64,000 bases of DNA from Planococcus ruber (GCF_022819085.1 NZ_JALHAG010000001.1:1075395-1139394), one strand, 5' to 3'; counted from the stretch's first letter, positions 33,807 through 42,503 are shown. A program made the numbers and translations. Notes: generated by a model from the letters alone, not told the origin.

Positions 33807-34440
33807 ATTTGGGCGGTGAAACCAGTTTATGCTGGAAAGCGTAGATGACCGCTTGGGTGCGGTCATGGACTTCCAATTTTGCGAGCAGGTTGCTGACATG
33901 GGTTTTGACGGTCTTCAGAGCGATAAAGAGTTGATCGGCTATTTCCTGATTGGTATAGCCATTTGCAAGAAGCAGAAGGATTTCCATCTCCCGGTCCGTC
34001 AATTCATCATGAAGTACACGGTCGTGGCGCATTTGCTTCATCATCTTGCTCATGACTTCCGGTTCCAATACCGGCGTGCCATTCATGGTTTCACGGATGG
34101 AATCGGCAATGCGTGAAGCTTTTGAGGTTTTTAAGATATAGCTGACAGCCCCGGCTTTCAATGCCGGATAAACTTTGTCGTCATCTAAGAAACTGGTCAC
34201 AATCATAATTTTCGCTTCCGGCCATTCACGGATGATGGCTTCCGTCGCTTCGGCGCCATTCATGACCGGCATGACCATATCCATTAAGATGACATCGGGC
34301 CGGAGTTCCAAAGCCATTTTGACGGCTTCTTCGCCGTTAGCGGCTTCTCCTGCGACTTCCATGTCCGATTGGGATTGGAGATAGGCAGAGACGCCGATGC
34401 GCACCATTTCATGGTCATCAACTAATAAGATTCGAATCAT
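33805..34440 (-). CDS. liaR: LiaR-type response regulator (NarL family)
   Basis: The 211-residue protein has a receiver domain with Asp54 in ILMDMVMP and a LuxR-type HTH (LTDREMEILLLLANGYTNQE then TVKTHVSNLL). It is the DNA-binding partner of LiaS in the cell-envelope stress response to lipid II-targeting antibiotics. It overlaps liaS by 23 bp, which implies coupling. It is the last gene of the liaIHFSR order seen here; the usual liaG is missing. Confidence 0.92.
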   Translation of the reverse strand: MIRILLVDDHEMVRIGVSAYLQSQSDMEVAGEAANGEEAVKMALELRPDVILMDMVMPVMNGAEATEAIIREWPEAKIMIVTSFLDDDKVYPALKAGAVSYILKTSKASRIADSIRETMNGTPVLEPEVMSKMMKQMRHDRVLHDELTDREMEILLLLANGYTNQEIADQLFIALKTVKTHVSNLLAKLEVHDRTQAVIYAFQHKLVSPPK

Positions 34441-35461
34441 TGGAAATCTTCCTTTCGATAGGGACTTTCACTTCGACAATGGTTCCTTCAGAAGGCACGG
34501 AAACAATTTTGCTGGTAGCGCCGATTTCAATCGCCCGCTCTTCGATATGCTTTAATCCGTAAGAAGTAGACTTCGACTGCTCGCTTTCAAAACCGATCCC
34601 GTTATCCTGTATACGTAAAATAGCAAAATCATCTCGTTCAATAAATAGAATATGGACTTCGGTCGCTTTGGAATGGCGCAGTGTATTGGATAAAGTTTCT
34701 TGGGCGATGCGGAATAAATGGTCTTCAGCCCCTTTTTGCAAAGGCACTTCTTCAAGTTTGTGTTCGATTTTAAAAGAGACTTTCTCTTTGAGTTCGGAGA
34801 CGAGCTCATATAAACCTTGCCGCAAGCTCTTGTCGTGCAGGGCAGCCGGCCGCAGATGGAGAAGCAAGGCCCGCATTTCAAGCTGGGCTTGCTGTACCAT
34901 TTTCTCGGTCTGCAATAAGCCCGGAGAAGCCTGGTCTTGTTCCGTCATCGATGACAGCAGCATGGATGCGGCGAATAATTGCTGAGACACTGAATCATGC
35001 AATTCTCTAGCAAGACGCTGCCGCTCCATTACAAGCCGTTCCTGAATGAGTCTGTCTTGGGTTTCAGCCCGTTTATTTGAAATCCGGGTCAAGCTTCTTC
35101 GCTGTGATTCCAGCAATTTTTGCAGTTTTAAAATGGAGGTGGATAGATTTGCCGGGAGCGTTTTCATATGGGCGGCTTCAATCACAGTCTGGTCTTCATT
35201 TCTTAGCAGTGCTTGGAAAATATCCTCAACTTCCTGGACTTTCGAACGAGACAACGATTCTGTCCACCAGGCAATGCCTCCGGATAAAGCCAAAATCAGG
35301 ACAAATAGCCAAATGCCAAAAGGCAGGCCGGCCACGAAATCTTCCCAAAGCACCGACCAAGTTCGTACAGAAGGGAGGCCCAGCAAGACGATTAAAATAC
35401 TGAAAATGATCGCTGCAAATAAAGCGGTGAAAAATAAACTGCGCGGCACGAGCTTTTTCAT
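34418..35461 (-). CDS. liaS: LiaS-type sensor histidine kinase
   Basis: The 347-residue kinase has two N-terminal helices with a short outside loop, a HAMP-like linker, the HisKA_3 motif ARELHDSVSQQLFAASMLLS and a HATPase domain with IAQETLSNTLRHSKA and IQDNGIGF. It phosphorylates LiaR. The ATG at 35461 follows GAGGTG and overlaps the liaF stop (ATGA). Neighbours liaF and liaR match the known three-component system in Bacillus. Confidence 0.92.
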   Translation of the reverse strand: MKKLVPRSLFFTALFAAIIFSILIVLLGLPSVRTWSVLWEDFVAGLPFGIWLFVLILALSGGIAWWTESLSRSKVQEVEDIFQALLRNEDQTVIEAAHMKTLPANLSTSILKLQKLLESQRRSLTRISNKRAETQDRLIQERLVMERQRLARELHDSVSQQLFAASMLLSSMTEQDQASPGLLQTEKMVQQAQLEMRALLLHLRPAALHDKSLRQGLYELVSELKEKVSFKIEHKLEEVPLQKGAEDHLFRIAQETLSNTLRHSKATEVHILFIERDDFAILRIQDNGIGFESEQSKSTSYGLKHIEERAIEIGATSKIVSVPSEGTIVEVKVPIERKISNDSNLIS

Positions 35462-36153
35462 CGGCGAATCACCTCGACATCTCCCATCCAAGTAGTGATG
35501 GTGACAATCATTTCGGTGCGGCTGCCGTCTTCTGAAAAGCCGTCTTCAGCGTGTACAGTCCCGTTCCAAATGCGCTGCTTGCTTCCTGTGAAAAAGCGGG
35601 CTTCCCCGAGCAAGGTTGTGTAAAAAATACGGACGGGAACTTCATAAGGAAGAATGACTTTCACTTTGCCGAATCCTTGGCGCACCGAGATGACAGAAGT
35701 CTTTTTCGGCAACACGGTCTGCGTGGCATCAATCAGCAAATCACCGACAAATCCTTGGACGTGGATGTCTTTCCACTCGTAAGATTCGATCGGGGTGCTT
35801 TGCGCCGAAAAGAACTTGTTTTGGATCAGCCCTTTGTCCACCATTCCTTGAATTGGAACGGTTTGCTCCCATTCTTCGCCTTTCCAAAGCTTGATCAACA
35901 GGTAGATGGCTACGCCGAAAACGAGAAGGCGTAAACTCCACATGGACAGAACGGAAATGCCGATTAAGATAAAGCCGGTCCAGATATACGATTTTCTGGA
36001 TTTTGTGCTCTTTTTCATTCCGTAGTAGAGCAGTCCGATACCAAGAAGAACCAAAAACACGCTGCCATTTTGGAAAAATGCAGCTTCCACGAATATGAGA
36101 AGTAAAGCGCTTAAGATGAAAAACGCCTGTTTGTTAGTAGTTAAATTGCGCAT
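35458..36153 (-). CDS. liaF: LiaF, membrane inhibitor of LiaS
   Basis: The 231-residue protein has four N-terminal membrane helices and a C-terminal soluble LiaF/DUF2154-type domain (SYEWKDIHVQGFVGDLLIDA and then PVRIFYTTLLGEA). LiaF keeps LiaS inactive without envelope stress. AAGGAGG lies 11 nt before the ATG at 36153, a slightly long distance; the longer frame lacks a site. It overlaps liaS by 4 bp and lies after a terminator-like hairpin that follows liaH. Confidence 0.88.
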   Translation of the reverse strand: MRNLTTNKQAFFILSALLLIFVEAAFFQNGSVFLVLLGIGLLYYGMKKSTKSRKSYIWTGFILIGISVLSMWSLRLLVFGVAIYLLIKLWKGEEWEQTVPIQGMVDKGLIQNKFFSAQSTPIESYEWKDIHVQGFVGDLLIDATQTVLPKKTSVISVRQGFGKVKVILPYEVPVRIFYTTLLGEARFFTGSKQRIWNGTVHAEDGFSEDGSRTEMIVTITTWMGDVEVIRR

Positions 36154-36183
36154 CGCAGTTTTTGCCTCCTTCTTTGTAGCAGA

Positions 36184-36216
36184 AAAATGAGAAGAAGTGG
36201 ATCTTCTTCTCATTTT
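36184..36216 (-). terminator. internal terminator between liaH and liaF
   Basis: AAAATGAGAAGAA pairs with TTCTTCTCATTTT around a 7-nt loop, just after the liaH stop. It probably makes most transcripts end after liaIH, with partial readthrough into liaFSR, as known in Bacillus subtilis. Confidence 0.8.
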
Positions 36217-36219
36217 AGT

Positions 36220-36858
36220 TTAACCAATTTCCTTTTGTTGTGCGCTCTTTTTTTCTAATAATTCCAAGCGGCGCTCCATTGCTGAACGTTCATGGTCCTC
36301 TTCTACTTTGGCTCCCAGGTTTTTAATGTAGGAAGCCATATCATCATAGGATCCCAGGCGTTCTGCAGCGAGTTCCGGATTCAGCACTTTATCCATTTGA
36401 TGGTGGGCGCGTGTCGCATTTTCTTTCCCCATCAATTGGAGCTGTTTGACTTTCATGTCTTTTACTTTGTGTTTCATTTCTTCGTAGCGCTGTTCAAGAC
36501 CGGTCAACTCTTCCAAGTTCTCTGAAATGCTGCGCTTCAATTCCGACACCCGGTTTGAATAAGCCGCCACTTCCATTTCAGCAAAAACGGATAAGTCACT
36601 TTCTCCCGATGCCTGAGCCAATTCAAGCTGAGATTGGCGCTTCTGGAGCATGGCCGTCGCTTCATCTAATTCTTTTTCCAGTTTAACATTTAATTGCGCT
36701 TGCCGTTCAACCCATTTTCCGGTGTCCGTTGTTTGTTTTTCTGCTTCTAAGATGTAGCGGTTCAGCACTGCAAGCGGATTTTTTTCTTCTTTTTTGGATA
36801 CCAATGCATCCAAGTCAGTTGCTACTGCGAATTTAAAGCGTTCCCAAATTGATGTCAT
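36220..36858 (-). CDS. liaH: LiaH, PspA/IM30-family phage-shock protein
   Basis: The 212-residue protein is almost entirely coiled coil, beginning MTSIWERFKFAVATDLDALV (amphipathic helix) with NPLAVLNRYILEAEKQT. PspA/LiaH proteins form large rings at the membrane under envelope damage. AAGGAGGAATAG precedes the ATG. It is 12 bp after liaI, which would recruit it to the membrane. Length is typical for LiaH. Confidence 0.92.
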   Translation of the reverse strand: MTSIWERFKFAVATDLDALVSKKEEKNPLAVLNRYILEAEKQTTDTGKWVERQAQLNVKLEKELDEATAMLQKRQSQLELAQASGESDLSVFAEMEVAAYSNRVSELKRSISENLEELTGLEQRYEEMKHKVKDMKVKQLQLMGKENATRAHHQMDKVLNPELAAERLGSYDDMASYIKNLGAKVEEDHERSAMERRLELLEKKSAQQKEIG

Positions 36859-36870
36859 TTCTATTCCTCC

Positions 36871-37212
36871 TTATTTTGAAAGCTTATTCCATTGTTTTTC
36901 AAAGTTCGTAAACGGGTCATCCGTTTTAGCAACCGTTACCGGCTGCTCGTTCCATTTGCGGTAAATCATCCATAGGCCAAATGCTGCGGCAACGCCGATC
37001 AAAGCCGGTATATTTGAGATGGCAGATAAGACGCCGACGGCTCCGACAAAGCCCCACCAAATTTTTGCTGCTGTTGTTGTGCTTTTCAAGTAATAATGTA
37101 CGCCCATGTAAAGAATCAATCCGGAGATGGCCAATCCCGCAATGGCGCCAAGATTGGAAAGTACGATAATGCCGGCGATAGCGCCGAGGGTAATCATCCA
37201 AAACTTATTCAA
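36871..37212 (-). CDS. liaI: LiaI, membrane anchor
   Basis: The 113-residue protein has four hydrophobic segments (starting NKFWMITLGAIAGIIVL) and a short charged tail. In Bacillus LiaI anchors LiaH to the membrane. The start is TTG at 37212, since GAGGAGGAG lies 5 nt upstream of it. It is the first gene of the operon, and a TATGAT hexamer lies upstream on the minus strand. Its sequence beyond membrane helices is not conserved, so the name rests on position. Confidence 0.75.
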   Translation of the reverse strand: MNKFWMITLGAIAGIIVLSNLGAIAGLAISGLILYMGVHYYLKSTTTAAKIWWGFVGAVGVLSAISNIPALIGVAAAFGLWMIYRKWNEQPVTVAKTDDPFTNFEKQWNKLSK

Positions 37213-37343
37213 TTTAACTCCTCCTCTCAATTTGTACCTTAATCATACCAAGGCGGTAAATTCCGCAACACGGTCCTTGACTGCATCTTTCACTAAGACC
37301 TGAGGCTTAGCTGCCTCTCAGCAAGGCTGAATGAAGGGGAAGG

Positions 37344-37352
37344 TGCTATAAT
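37344..37352 (+). promoter_or_regulatory. extended -10 promoter of the metallophosphoesterase gene
   Basis: TGCTATAAT gives a consensus -10 with the extended TGn motif, 34 bp before the start codon. No good -35 is visible. Confidence 0.5.
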
Positions 37353-37385
37353 AGCTTCTATATAAAAAGAGAAGAGGAACTTCAT

Positions 37386-38471
37386 ATGAAAATAGTAAGT
37401 TCTATTATAGGAGCACTCGGCATCTATTTGCTGTTAGTGGTTTACTTGGGCTGGAATGTATACCTATGGGTAGAAACAATCGCCCCTTGGATGAATATCG
37501 GGCTGTTTTCTTTCCTTTGGCTGCTTATCGCCTTCAGCTTTTTCATCGGCAGGCTCGGGCATAGATGGCTGGCATTTACCATCATCGGCTCCTACTGGTT
37601 TGCATTTTTGCAATACGCGATTCTGCTCATCCCTTTGGCCAATATCATCGGGTTAGTGATCGATCTGAAAGATGAAGTTTTCGTTTTAGGTACAGCCGTA
37701 GCGATTTTATTTGCTGGTATATTCTCCGTGGGCTCTTATCTCGCATACAGCCCGGTTCTCCGGGAATTGGAAATCGAAGTGGAAGGGCCGAAACAGGAGC
37801 CGCTGCAGATTGTCATTGGATCGGATTTCCATTTAGGCGTCTTATCCGGAAAGCGGCATCTAAAACGATTTGTAGATCGAGCCAACCGCTTAAATCCGGA
37901 CTTAGTGCTTTTGGCCGGTGATCTGGTCGATGATGATCCGATTTGGTACGCCCGCTACGGCATGAAAGAAGAAATGGAAAAACTGAAATCCAGATTCGGT
38001 GTCTATGGCGTTCTTGGAAACCATGAATACTATGGAAAGAAAATTCCGCTGCTGGAACGTTTGATGGAAAGTTCAGGGGTGAAAATTCTCCGGGATGAAA
38101 CCATTTTGGTGGGAGGCCGTTTCTACATCACCGGACGGGAAGATCGGACGAACGGAAAGCGCCATGCATTGGGATTGCTAAAACCGGATCAGGATTTGCC
38201 ATGGATTGTCATGGACCATACGCCTTCCGATTTGAAAACCCCGATACCGCTGGGTGTAGATTTTCATATTTCCGGGCATACTCATAAAGGACAGATGTGG
38301 CCGAACCACTTGATTACCCGAAAAGTCTTTGAACTGGATTATGGCTACCGGAAAATAGGTAGCACCCATTTCTTGGTCTCCTCCGGTTTTGGATTTTGGG
38401 GCCCGCCGATCCGTACCGGCAGCCGGTCGGAGCTATGGTCCATTAAGATGAACTTTAAAGAAACAAAATAA
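37386..38471 (+). CDS. membrane metallophosphoesterase (YkuE/YaeI-like)
   Basis: The 361-residue protein has four to five N-terminal helices (1-125) and a calcineurin-like domain with GSDFHLG, LAGDLVDD, VLGNHEYYG and the C-terminal HISGHTHKGQMWP. Both metal sites are intact. Related proteins act on membrane phospholipid or envelope substrates, but the substrate is unknown. AGAAGAGGAACTTCAT precedes the ATG. It lies 13 bp before a DedA gene, so the two are an envelope-related pair. Confidence 0.88.
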   Translation: MKIVSSIIGALGIYLLLVVYLGWNVYLWVETIAPWMNIGLFSFLWLLIAFSFFIGRLGHRWLAFTIIGSYWFAFLQYAILLIPLANIIGLVIDLKDEVFVLGTAVAILFAGIFSVGSYLAYSPVLRELEIEVEGPKQEPLQIVIGSDFHLGVLSGKRHLKRFVDRANRLNPDLVLLAGDLVDDDPIWYARYGMKEEMEKLKSRFGVYGVLGNHEYYGKKIPLLERLMESSGVKILRDETILVGGRFYITGREDRTNGKRHALGLLKPDQDLPWIVMDHTPSDLKTPIPLGVDFHISGHTHKGQMWPNHLITRKVFELDYGYRKIGSTHFLVSSGFGFWGPPIRTGSRSELWSIKMNFKETK

Positions 38472-38484
38472 GAGGGGGGAAATA

Positions 38485-39102
38485 ATGGAACAATGGATTA
38501 CAGATATCATGTCGGATTATGGATATATCGGGATATTCCTGCTGATCATGCTGGAAAACGTTTTTCCTCCTATTCCTTCTGAGGTTATATTGACAGTAGG
38601 CGGCTTTATGACGACTACGACCGATATGACGATGTTGGGCGTTATCCTCGCTTCTACAGCAGGTTCAGTGGTGGGAGCCGTCGTTTTATACGGAGTAGGA
38701 CTGCTGGTAGACGTAAAGCGCCTGGAAAGAATCGTTGAAAAATACGGCAGTTGGCTGCGGGTGAAAAAATCGGACATCCACCGCGCGGATCGCTGGTTTG
38801 ATAAGTTTGGAATTTGGACCATCTTTTTTGGCCGCTTAATTCCATTGGTTCGAAGCCTGATTTCCATTCCGGCCGGGATGTCTAATATGAAGCTATGGCT
38901 GTTCCTTACCTTTACGACGCTCGGAACGCTGCTTTGGAACACGGTGCTCGTATACGTCGGAGAAGCGGTCGGCGATAACCGGGAAGCGATTTTGAAGCAA
39001 TTGGATATTTATTCAAACGTGGTCTATGCGTTGATTGCGCTTTTCGTGATTGCGGTCATATGGTATTATTTCAAAAAAATAAGAACACGGGAAATGGATT
39101 GA
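38485..39102 (+). CDS. DedA-family membrane protein
   Basis: The 205-residue protein has the DedA/SNARE-associated fold: ENVFPPIPSEVILTVGGF in the first re-entrant region, FFGRLIPLVRSLISIPAGMS in the second and about five helices. Some DedA proteins flip undecaprenyl phosphate or phosphatidylethanolamine; which applies here is unknown. AAGAGGGGGGAAATA precedes the ATG. It follows the metallophosphoesterase in the same unit, next to the lia operon, which is consistent with envelope lipid work. Confidence 0.88.
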   Translation: MEQWITDIMSDYGYIGIFLLIMLENVFPPIPSEVILTVGGFMTTTTDMTMLGVILASTAGSVVGAVVLYGVGLLVDVKRLERIVEKYGSWLRVKKSDIHRADRWFDKFGIWTIFFGRLIPLVRSLISIPAGMSNMKLWLFLTFTTLGTLLWNTVLVYVGEAVGDNREAILKQLDIYSNVVYALIALFVIAVIWYYFKKIRTREMD

Positions 39103-39112
39103 AGATACTGGG

Positions 39113-39143
39113 AAAACTGTTGGCGTTTGCCGGCAGTTTTTTT
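39113..39143 (+). terminator. terminator after DedA gene
   Basis: AAAACTG..GGC pairs with GCC..CAGTTTT around GTTT (two G-U positions), followed by a T tract. It partly overlaps the next promoter. Confidence 0.7.
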
Positions 39144-39155
39144 AGTTGCTATAAT
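39127..39155 (+). promoter_or_regulatory. promoter of the 2-hydroxyacid dehydrogenase gene
   Basis: TTGCCG (39127-39132) and TATAAT (39150-39155) are 17 bp apart, about 30 bp before the start codon. Confidence 0.65.
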
Positions 39156-39184
39156 TGTTTGACAATAGAAAATGGAGGTATTAT

Positions 39185-40135
39185 ATGAAACCGATCATTT
39201 ATATAACGCAAAAGCTGCCGGACGAGGCAGTGGCAGAATTACAGCAAAGTTATGAGGTCCGTATGTGGCATGACGATCAAACTTCTGCCCCTAAAGAAGA
39301 GATCGTCAAGCAAGTAAAAGAGGCGCATGCATTATGGGCCATGTTGTCCAACCAGATTGATAATGAAGTTTTTGAAGCTGCACCAAAATTGAAAATCGTT
39401 GCTAATCTAGCAGTCGGCTATAATAATATCGATTTGGATGCAGCCCGGAAACATGGTGTCATGGTGACGAATACACCGGAAGTTTTAACGGAAGCAACAG
39501 CTGACTTGACTTTTGCCTTGCTGCTGGCGACAGCGCGACGCATTATTGAGGCGGAAAAATCTGTCCGTTCAGGCGATTGGAAATCGTGGTCGCCAATGGG
39601 AATGGCCGGGCAGCAAGTTGGCGGCGCAACGCTCGGGATCATTGGAATGGGGCGAATTGGAGAGGCAGTTGCCAGACGCGGCCAAGGCTTCGGCATGAAT
39701 ATCCTATACCACAATCGAACACGTAGAAGCTTAGAAGACGTGAAATATGCAGGACTCGATGAACTTCTTCAACAATCGGATTTTGTCGTCATTTTGACGC
39801 CGTTAACAGAAGAGACAAGAGGGATGATTGGGGAGCGCGAGCTTTCCCTCATGAAAAATACGGCGTGCCTGATCAACGTAGCCCGCGGCGGCATCGTGGA
39901 CGAGCAAGCGTTGTATGAAGCGCTGAAGTCTGAAAAAATCTGGGGAGCGGGCCTGGACGTGTTCGAACAGGAACCCGTGCCGTTGGATCATCCGTTATTG
40001 AGCCTGCCGAATGTCACCGTCCTGCCGCATATTGGAAGTGCAGCGATCCAGACGCGTCTCTCGATGATGGCTTTGAATGCTGAAGCCATCCATTCTTGTT
40101 TGGAAGGGCGTTCTGTAAAAAATAGAGTTTGTTAG
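39185..40135 (+). CDS. D-2-hydroxyacid dehydrogenase (glyoxylate/hydroxypyruvate reductase type)
   Basis: The 316-residue protein has the NAD-binding GIIGMGRIGEAVA, the catalytic arginine in NVARGGIVDE, the glutamate in VFEQEP and the histidine in LPHIGSA. The overall pattern is close to GyaR-like glyoxylate or hydroxypyruvate reductases. The ATG at 39185 follows GGAGGTATT; ten codons upstream lack a site. It is monocistronic with its own promoter and terminator. The exact substrate is inferred from family. Confidence 0.88.
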   Translation: MKPIIYITQKLPDEAVAELQQSYEVRMWHDDQTSAPKEEIVKQVKEAHALWAMLSNQIDNEVFEAAPKLKIVANLAVGYNNIDLDAARKHGVMVTNTPEVLTEATADLTFALLLATARRIIEAEKSVRSGDWKSWSPMGMAGQQVGGATLGIIGMGRIGEAVARRGQGFGMNILYHNRTRRSLEDVKYAGLDELLQQSDFVVILTPLTEETRGMIGERELSLMKNTACLINVARGGIVDEQALYEALKSEKIWGAGLDVFEQEPVPLDHPLLSLPNVTVLPHIGSAAIQTRLSMMALNAEAIHSCLEGRSVKNRVC

Positions 40136-40143
40136 AAGAAGAG

Positions 40144-40170
40144 CAGCTGCTGAGAGGCAGCTGTTTTTTT
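40144..40170 (+). terminator. terminator
   Basis: CAGCTGC-TGAGAG-GCAGCTG followed by T7, just after the dehydrogenase stop. Confidence 0.85.
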
Positions 40171-40202
40171 GTTGGAGGACCATTCGCGAAATCTTGCAAA
40201 AG

Positions 40203-40231
40203 TTGAAATTTACTGGCGTATGATGTAAAAT
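40203..40231 (+). promoter_or_regulatory. promoter of trhO
   Basis: TTGAAA (40203-40208) and TAAAAT (40226-40231) are 17 bp apart, 62 bp before the trhO start. Confidence 0.7.
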
Positions 40232-40293
40232 AATCTAGGTTTTTAAGCCTTAAACGGTTAAAAAGACAAATTGAAGAATAGGGGGTATGATTC

Positions 40294-41250
40294 ATGCAAA
40301 ATCATACACACAATGTTTTACTTTATTATCTATACACGCCGATTGAAGATCCGGAAACGTTCGCAGCTGAACATTTGGCAGCGTGCAAAGAGCTGGGGTT
40401 AAAAGGGCGCATCCTTGTTTCCAAGGAAGGAATCAACGGAACATGTTCCGGTACAATCGAACAAACAGAAGCATACATGGAAATGGTGAAGAGCGATTCA
40501 CGCTTTTCGGATATCGTTTTCAAAATAGACGCAGCAGATGGCCATGCATTCAAAAAAATGCATGTACGCCCTAAAAAAGAAATCGTTCACTTAGGACTGG
40601 AAGAAGACATCAATCCGCATGAATTGACGGGAACTTATTTAGAGCCTGCGGAGTTCTATAAACGCATGCAGGACCAGGATACAATCGTGCTGGATGCACG
40701 CAACGACTACGAATATGACCTAGGCCATTTCCGCGGCGCTGTACGTCCGGATGTTGAAAACTTCCGTGATTTGCCGGAATGGGTCCGTGAAAATAAAGAA
40801 ATGTTCGAAGGCAAGAAAATTTTGACTTACTGCACCGGCGGAATCCGCTGTGAAAAATTCTCTGGCTGGCTAAAAAGAGAAGGCTTTGAAGATGTGGCCC
40901 AATTGCACGGCGGCATCGCGACATACGGAAAAGATCCGGAAGTGAAAGGACAGCTTTGGGATGGGCAAATGTACGTCTTCGATGAGCGCATTGCTGTGCC
41001 GATCAACCAAGTGGAGCATGTTGTCGTAGGGAAAGACCACTTTACTGGCGAACCATGCGAACGCTATGTAAACTGCGCCAACCCGGAATGCAACAAGAAA
41101 ATTTTGGCTTCTGAAGAAAACGAACACAAATATATGCGTTCATGTTCAGACGAATGCCGCGAACATCCACGCAACCGCTATGCATTTGAGCACGGATTAA
41201 CCGGTGCTGAAGTGCAGGAGCGCTTAGACGCATTAAAAGAAACGGTTTAA
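40294..41250 (+). CDS. trhO: TrhO, tRNA uridine(34) hydroxylase (rhodanese family)
   Basis: The 318-residue protein has an N-terminal acylphosphatase-like domain with [14 protein letters not shown], then a rhodanese domain with the active-site cysteine in [11 protein letters not shown] (Cys180). Its C-terminal segment holds several cysteines ([16 protein letters not shown]). TrhO uses O2 to hydroxylate uridine 34 in tRNA to ho5U. AGGGGGTATGATTC precedes the ATG. It is a monocistronic housekeeping gene. Confidence 0.93.
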   Translation: MQNHTHNVLLYYLYTPIEDPETFAAEHLAACKELGLKGRILVSKEGINGTCSGTIEQTEAYMEMVKSDSRFSDIVFKIDAADGHAFKKMHVRPKKEIVHLGLEEDINPHELTGTYLEPAEFYKRMQDQDTIVLDARNDYEYDLGHFRGAVRPDVENFRDLPEWVRENKEMFEGKKILTYCTGGIRCEKFSGWLKREGFEDVAQLHGGIATYGKDPEVKGQLWDGQMYVFDERIAVPINQVEHVVVGKDHFTGEPCERYVNCANPECNKKILASEENEHKYMRSCSDECREHPRNRYAFEHGLTGAEVQERLDALKETV

Positions 41251-41273
41251 GACTTCGAGAGTCTGGACATAAG

Positions 41274-41302
41274 AAAAACGCTGCCAAATCGGCAGCGTTT
41301 TT
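41274..41302. terminator. bidirectional terminator
   Basis: AAAAACGCTGCC pairs with GGCAGCGTTTTT around a 5-nt loop between trhO and the convergent zinc-ribbon gene. Confidence 0.93.
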
Positions 41303-41309
41303 CTCTGTT

Positions 41310-41438
41310 TCATTGTTCCTGCTTTTCTGCACAGTCAAAGCAAATCAGTTCACCGTCTACGTATACCCCATCAAGAAAGCCGTCCCGGCAATAGATATCT
41401 TTGCCGCAGCTGCTGCATGGTCCGATCAACTCACGCAT
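41310..41438 (-). CDS. 42-residue zinc-ribbon protein
   Basis: The frame on the minus strand codes MRELIGPCSSCGKDIYCRDG and then a hairpin region and CFDC, giving two CxxC knuckles (Cys8/11 and Cys33/36) plus Cys17. Its ATG overlaps the last codons of the MerR gene (ATGCGTGA), which would couple its translation; there is no independent Shine-Dalgarno site. It ends just before a strong terminator. Small zinc ribbons can bind nucleic acid or serve as metal stores. The cysteine pattern makes chance unlikely, but I do not know a matching named family. Confidence 0.7.
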   Translation of the reverse strand: MRELIGPCSSCGKDIYCRDGFLDGVYVDGELICFDCAEKQEQ

Positions 41439-42294
41439 CTTGCAAAATGGAAGCGTACACGTACATCGCTTCTTTCAAATAGTTTGCCAGCCCTGCGCCG
41501 TGCTGGTCAATGTTATTGGCAAATCGGCTATCAGCCGCATACAGGTCGGCGAGGCCGCGGAACATTTTCGGCGTGCAATCGTAGAAGCGGTTTAGCAACG
41601 TAAAATAGGCATGCATTTCTTTTTGAACTTCCGCCGCTTCCGGAGGGAGATGCATCAAACTTGCAACTGATTGGTAGATGCGGTTTCCTTCCCGGTTGAT
41701 TTCTTCCAAATCTTCTTCTTCTTTTTCCAGCTGTGGCTCTTCGACAGAATTTACTTCTTCAACGAACTCTTCCAGTTCTGCTGGCGAATTCACAAACGGC
41801 GTAAGTTCTTCTGCACTGACCTCCATAATTTCTTCGCTGGTTGCGGCAGGAGAATCGGCATCAACCTTCGCTTCAAGTTCCGGAACTGCCATTTTGTATT
41901 TTTTAATGTCATCGTCAGTTTTTTTGATGGCAAATGCTGCAAAGCGATCTGCATTCGTCATAGGGGCGGCTCCTGCATTTTCAAGCAGCGTTTGCTCCGC
42001 GCTGCTGATCAGGCTTTCAAGCCGGTCTTTCTTTTTTCTCAACAAGTCAATATGTGTGGTCAATGCGTAAGTAGAGTCAAATCCTTCAGCAACGATTTCC
42101 TGGATCTTTTTCAGCGAGAAACCAATTTCTTTGAAAAATAGAATATGCTGGAGCAAACGCAAATCTTCATCGTTATAGTATCGATAACGGTTTGAACCAA
42201 TATTAGATGGTTTCAACAATCCGATGCTGTCGTAATGGTGAAGTGTGCGCACACTGACACCCGCAATTTTTGCCACTTCCTGTACTTTGTACAT
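41431..42294 (-). CDS. MerR-family regulator with TipAS-like domain
   Basis: The 287-residue protein has an N-terminal MerR winged helix (YKVQEVAKIAGVSVRTLHHY, 1-70), a dimerisation coiled coil, and a C-terminal TipAS-like part (NRFYDCTPKMFRGLADLYAA). Between them lies an insert of about 70 residues very rich in Glu (about 140-205) that is not usual for this family. TipAS domains bind peptide antibiotics; relatives (Mta) activate multidrug exporter genes. The promoter upstream has a 19-bp spacer, typical for MerR activators, so it probably controls itself. AAGAGGTGATC precedes the ATG. Confidence 0.85.
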   Translation of the reverse strand: MYKVQEVAKIAGVSVRTLHHYDSIGLLKPSNIGSNRYRYYNDEDLRLLQHILFFKEIGFSLKKIQEIVAEGFDSTYALTTHIDLLRKKKDRLESLISSAEQTLLENAGAAPMTNADRFAAFAIKKTDDDIKKYKMAVPELEAKVDADSPAATSEEIMEVSAEELTPFVNSPAELEEFVEEVNSVEEPQLEKEEEDLEEINREGNRIYQSVASLMHLPPEAAEVQKEMHAYFTLLNRFYDCTPKMFRGLADLYAADSRFANNIDQHGAGLANYLKEAMYVYASILQDA

Positions 42295-42312
42295 ATGATC
42301 ACCTCTTCTTTT

Positions 42313-42343
42313 AGATTAGACTATGACGCACCGTTAGTGTCAA
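42313..42343 (-). promoter_or_regulatory. MerR-type promoter with 19-bp spacer
   Basis: On the minus strand TTGACA and TAATCT are separated by 19 bp, which includes a partial dyad TGAC...GTCA. Long spacers of this kind are hallmarks of MerR-activated promoters. It drives the merR-zinc ribbon unit. Confidence 0.75.
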
Positions 42344-42503
42344 TAGATTTCAAACAATTTCACAGAAATGGCTATATGTTCACATTAAAAAGCTTCTGCT
42401 TTTCTAAAAAGCAGGGCTATTCACATAAAAATTAAATAAAAGAAAATTTTGAATTTTGTTCATAAGGGGTAGGATTCTTTTGGAGCTTATGAAATAATGG
42501 GTA

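Noticed and set aside
37290..37330. hairpin CTGAGGC...GCCTCTCAG as a terminator or LiaR site
   Set aside because: The stem is imperfect, lacks a T tract, and I could not match it to a known LiaR motif.
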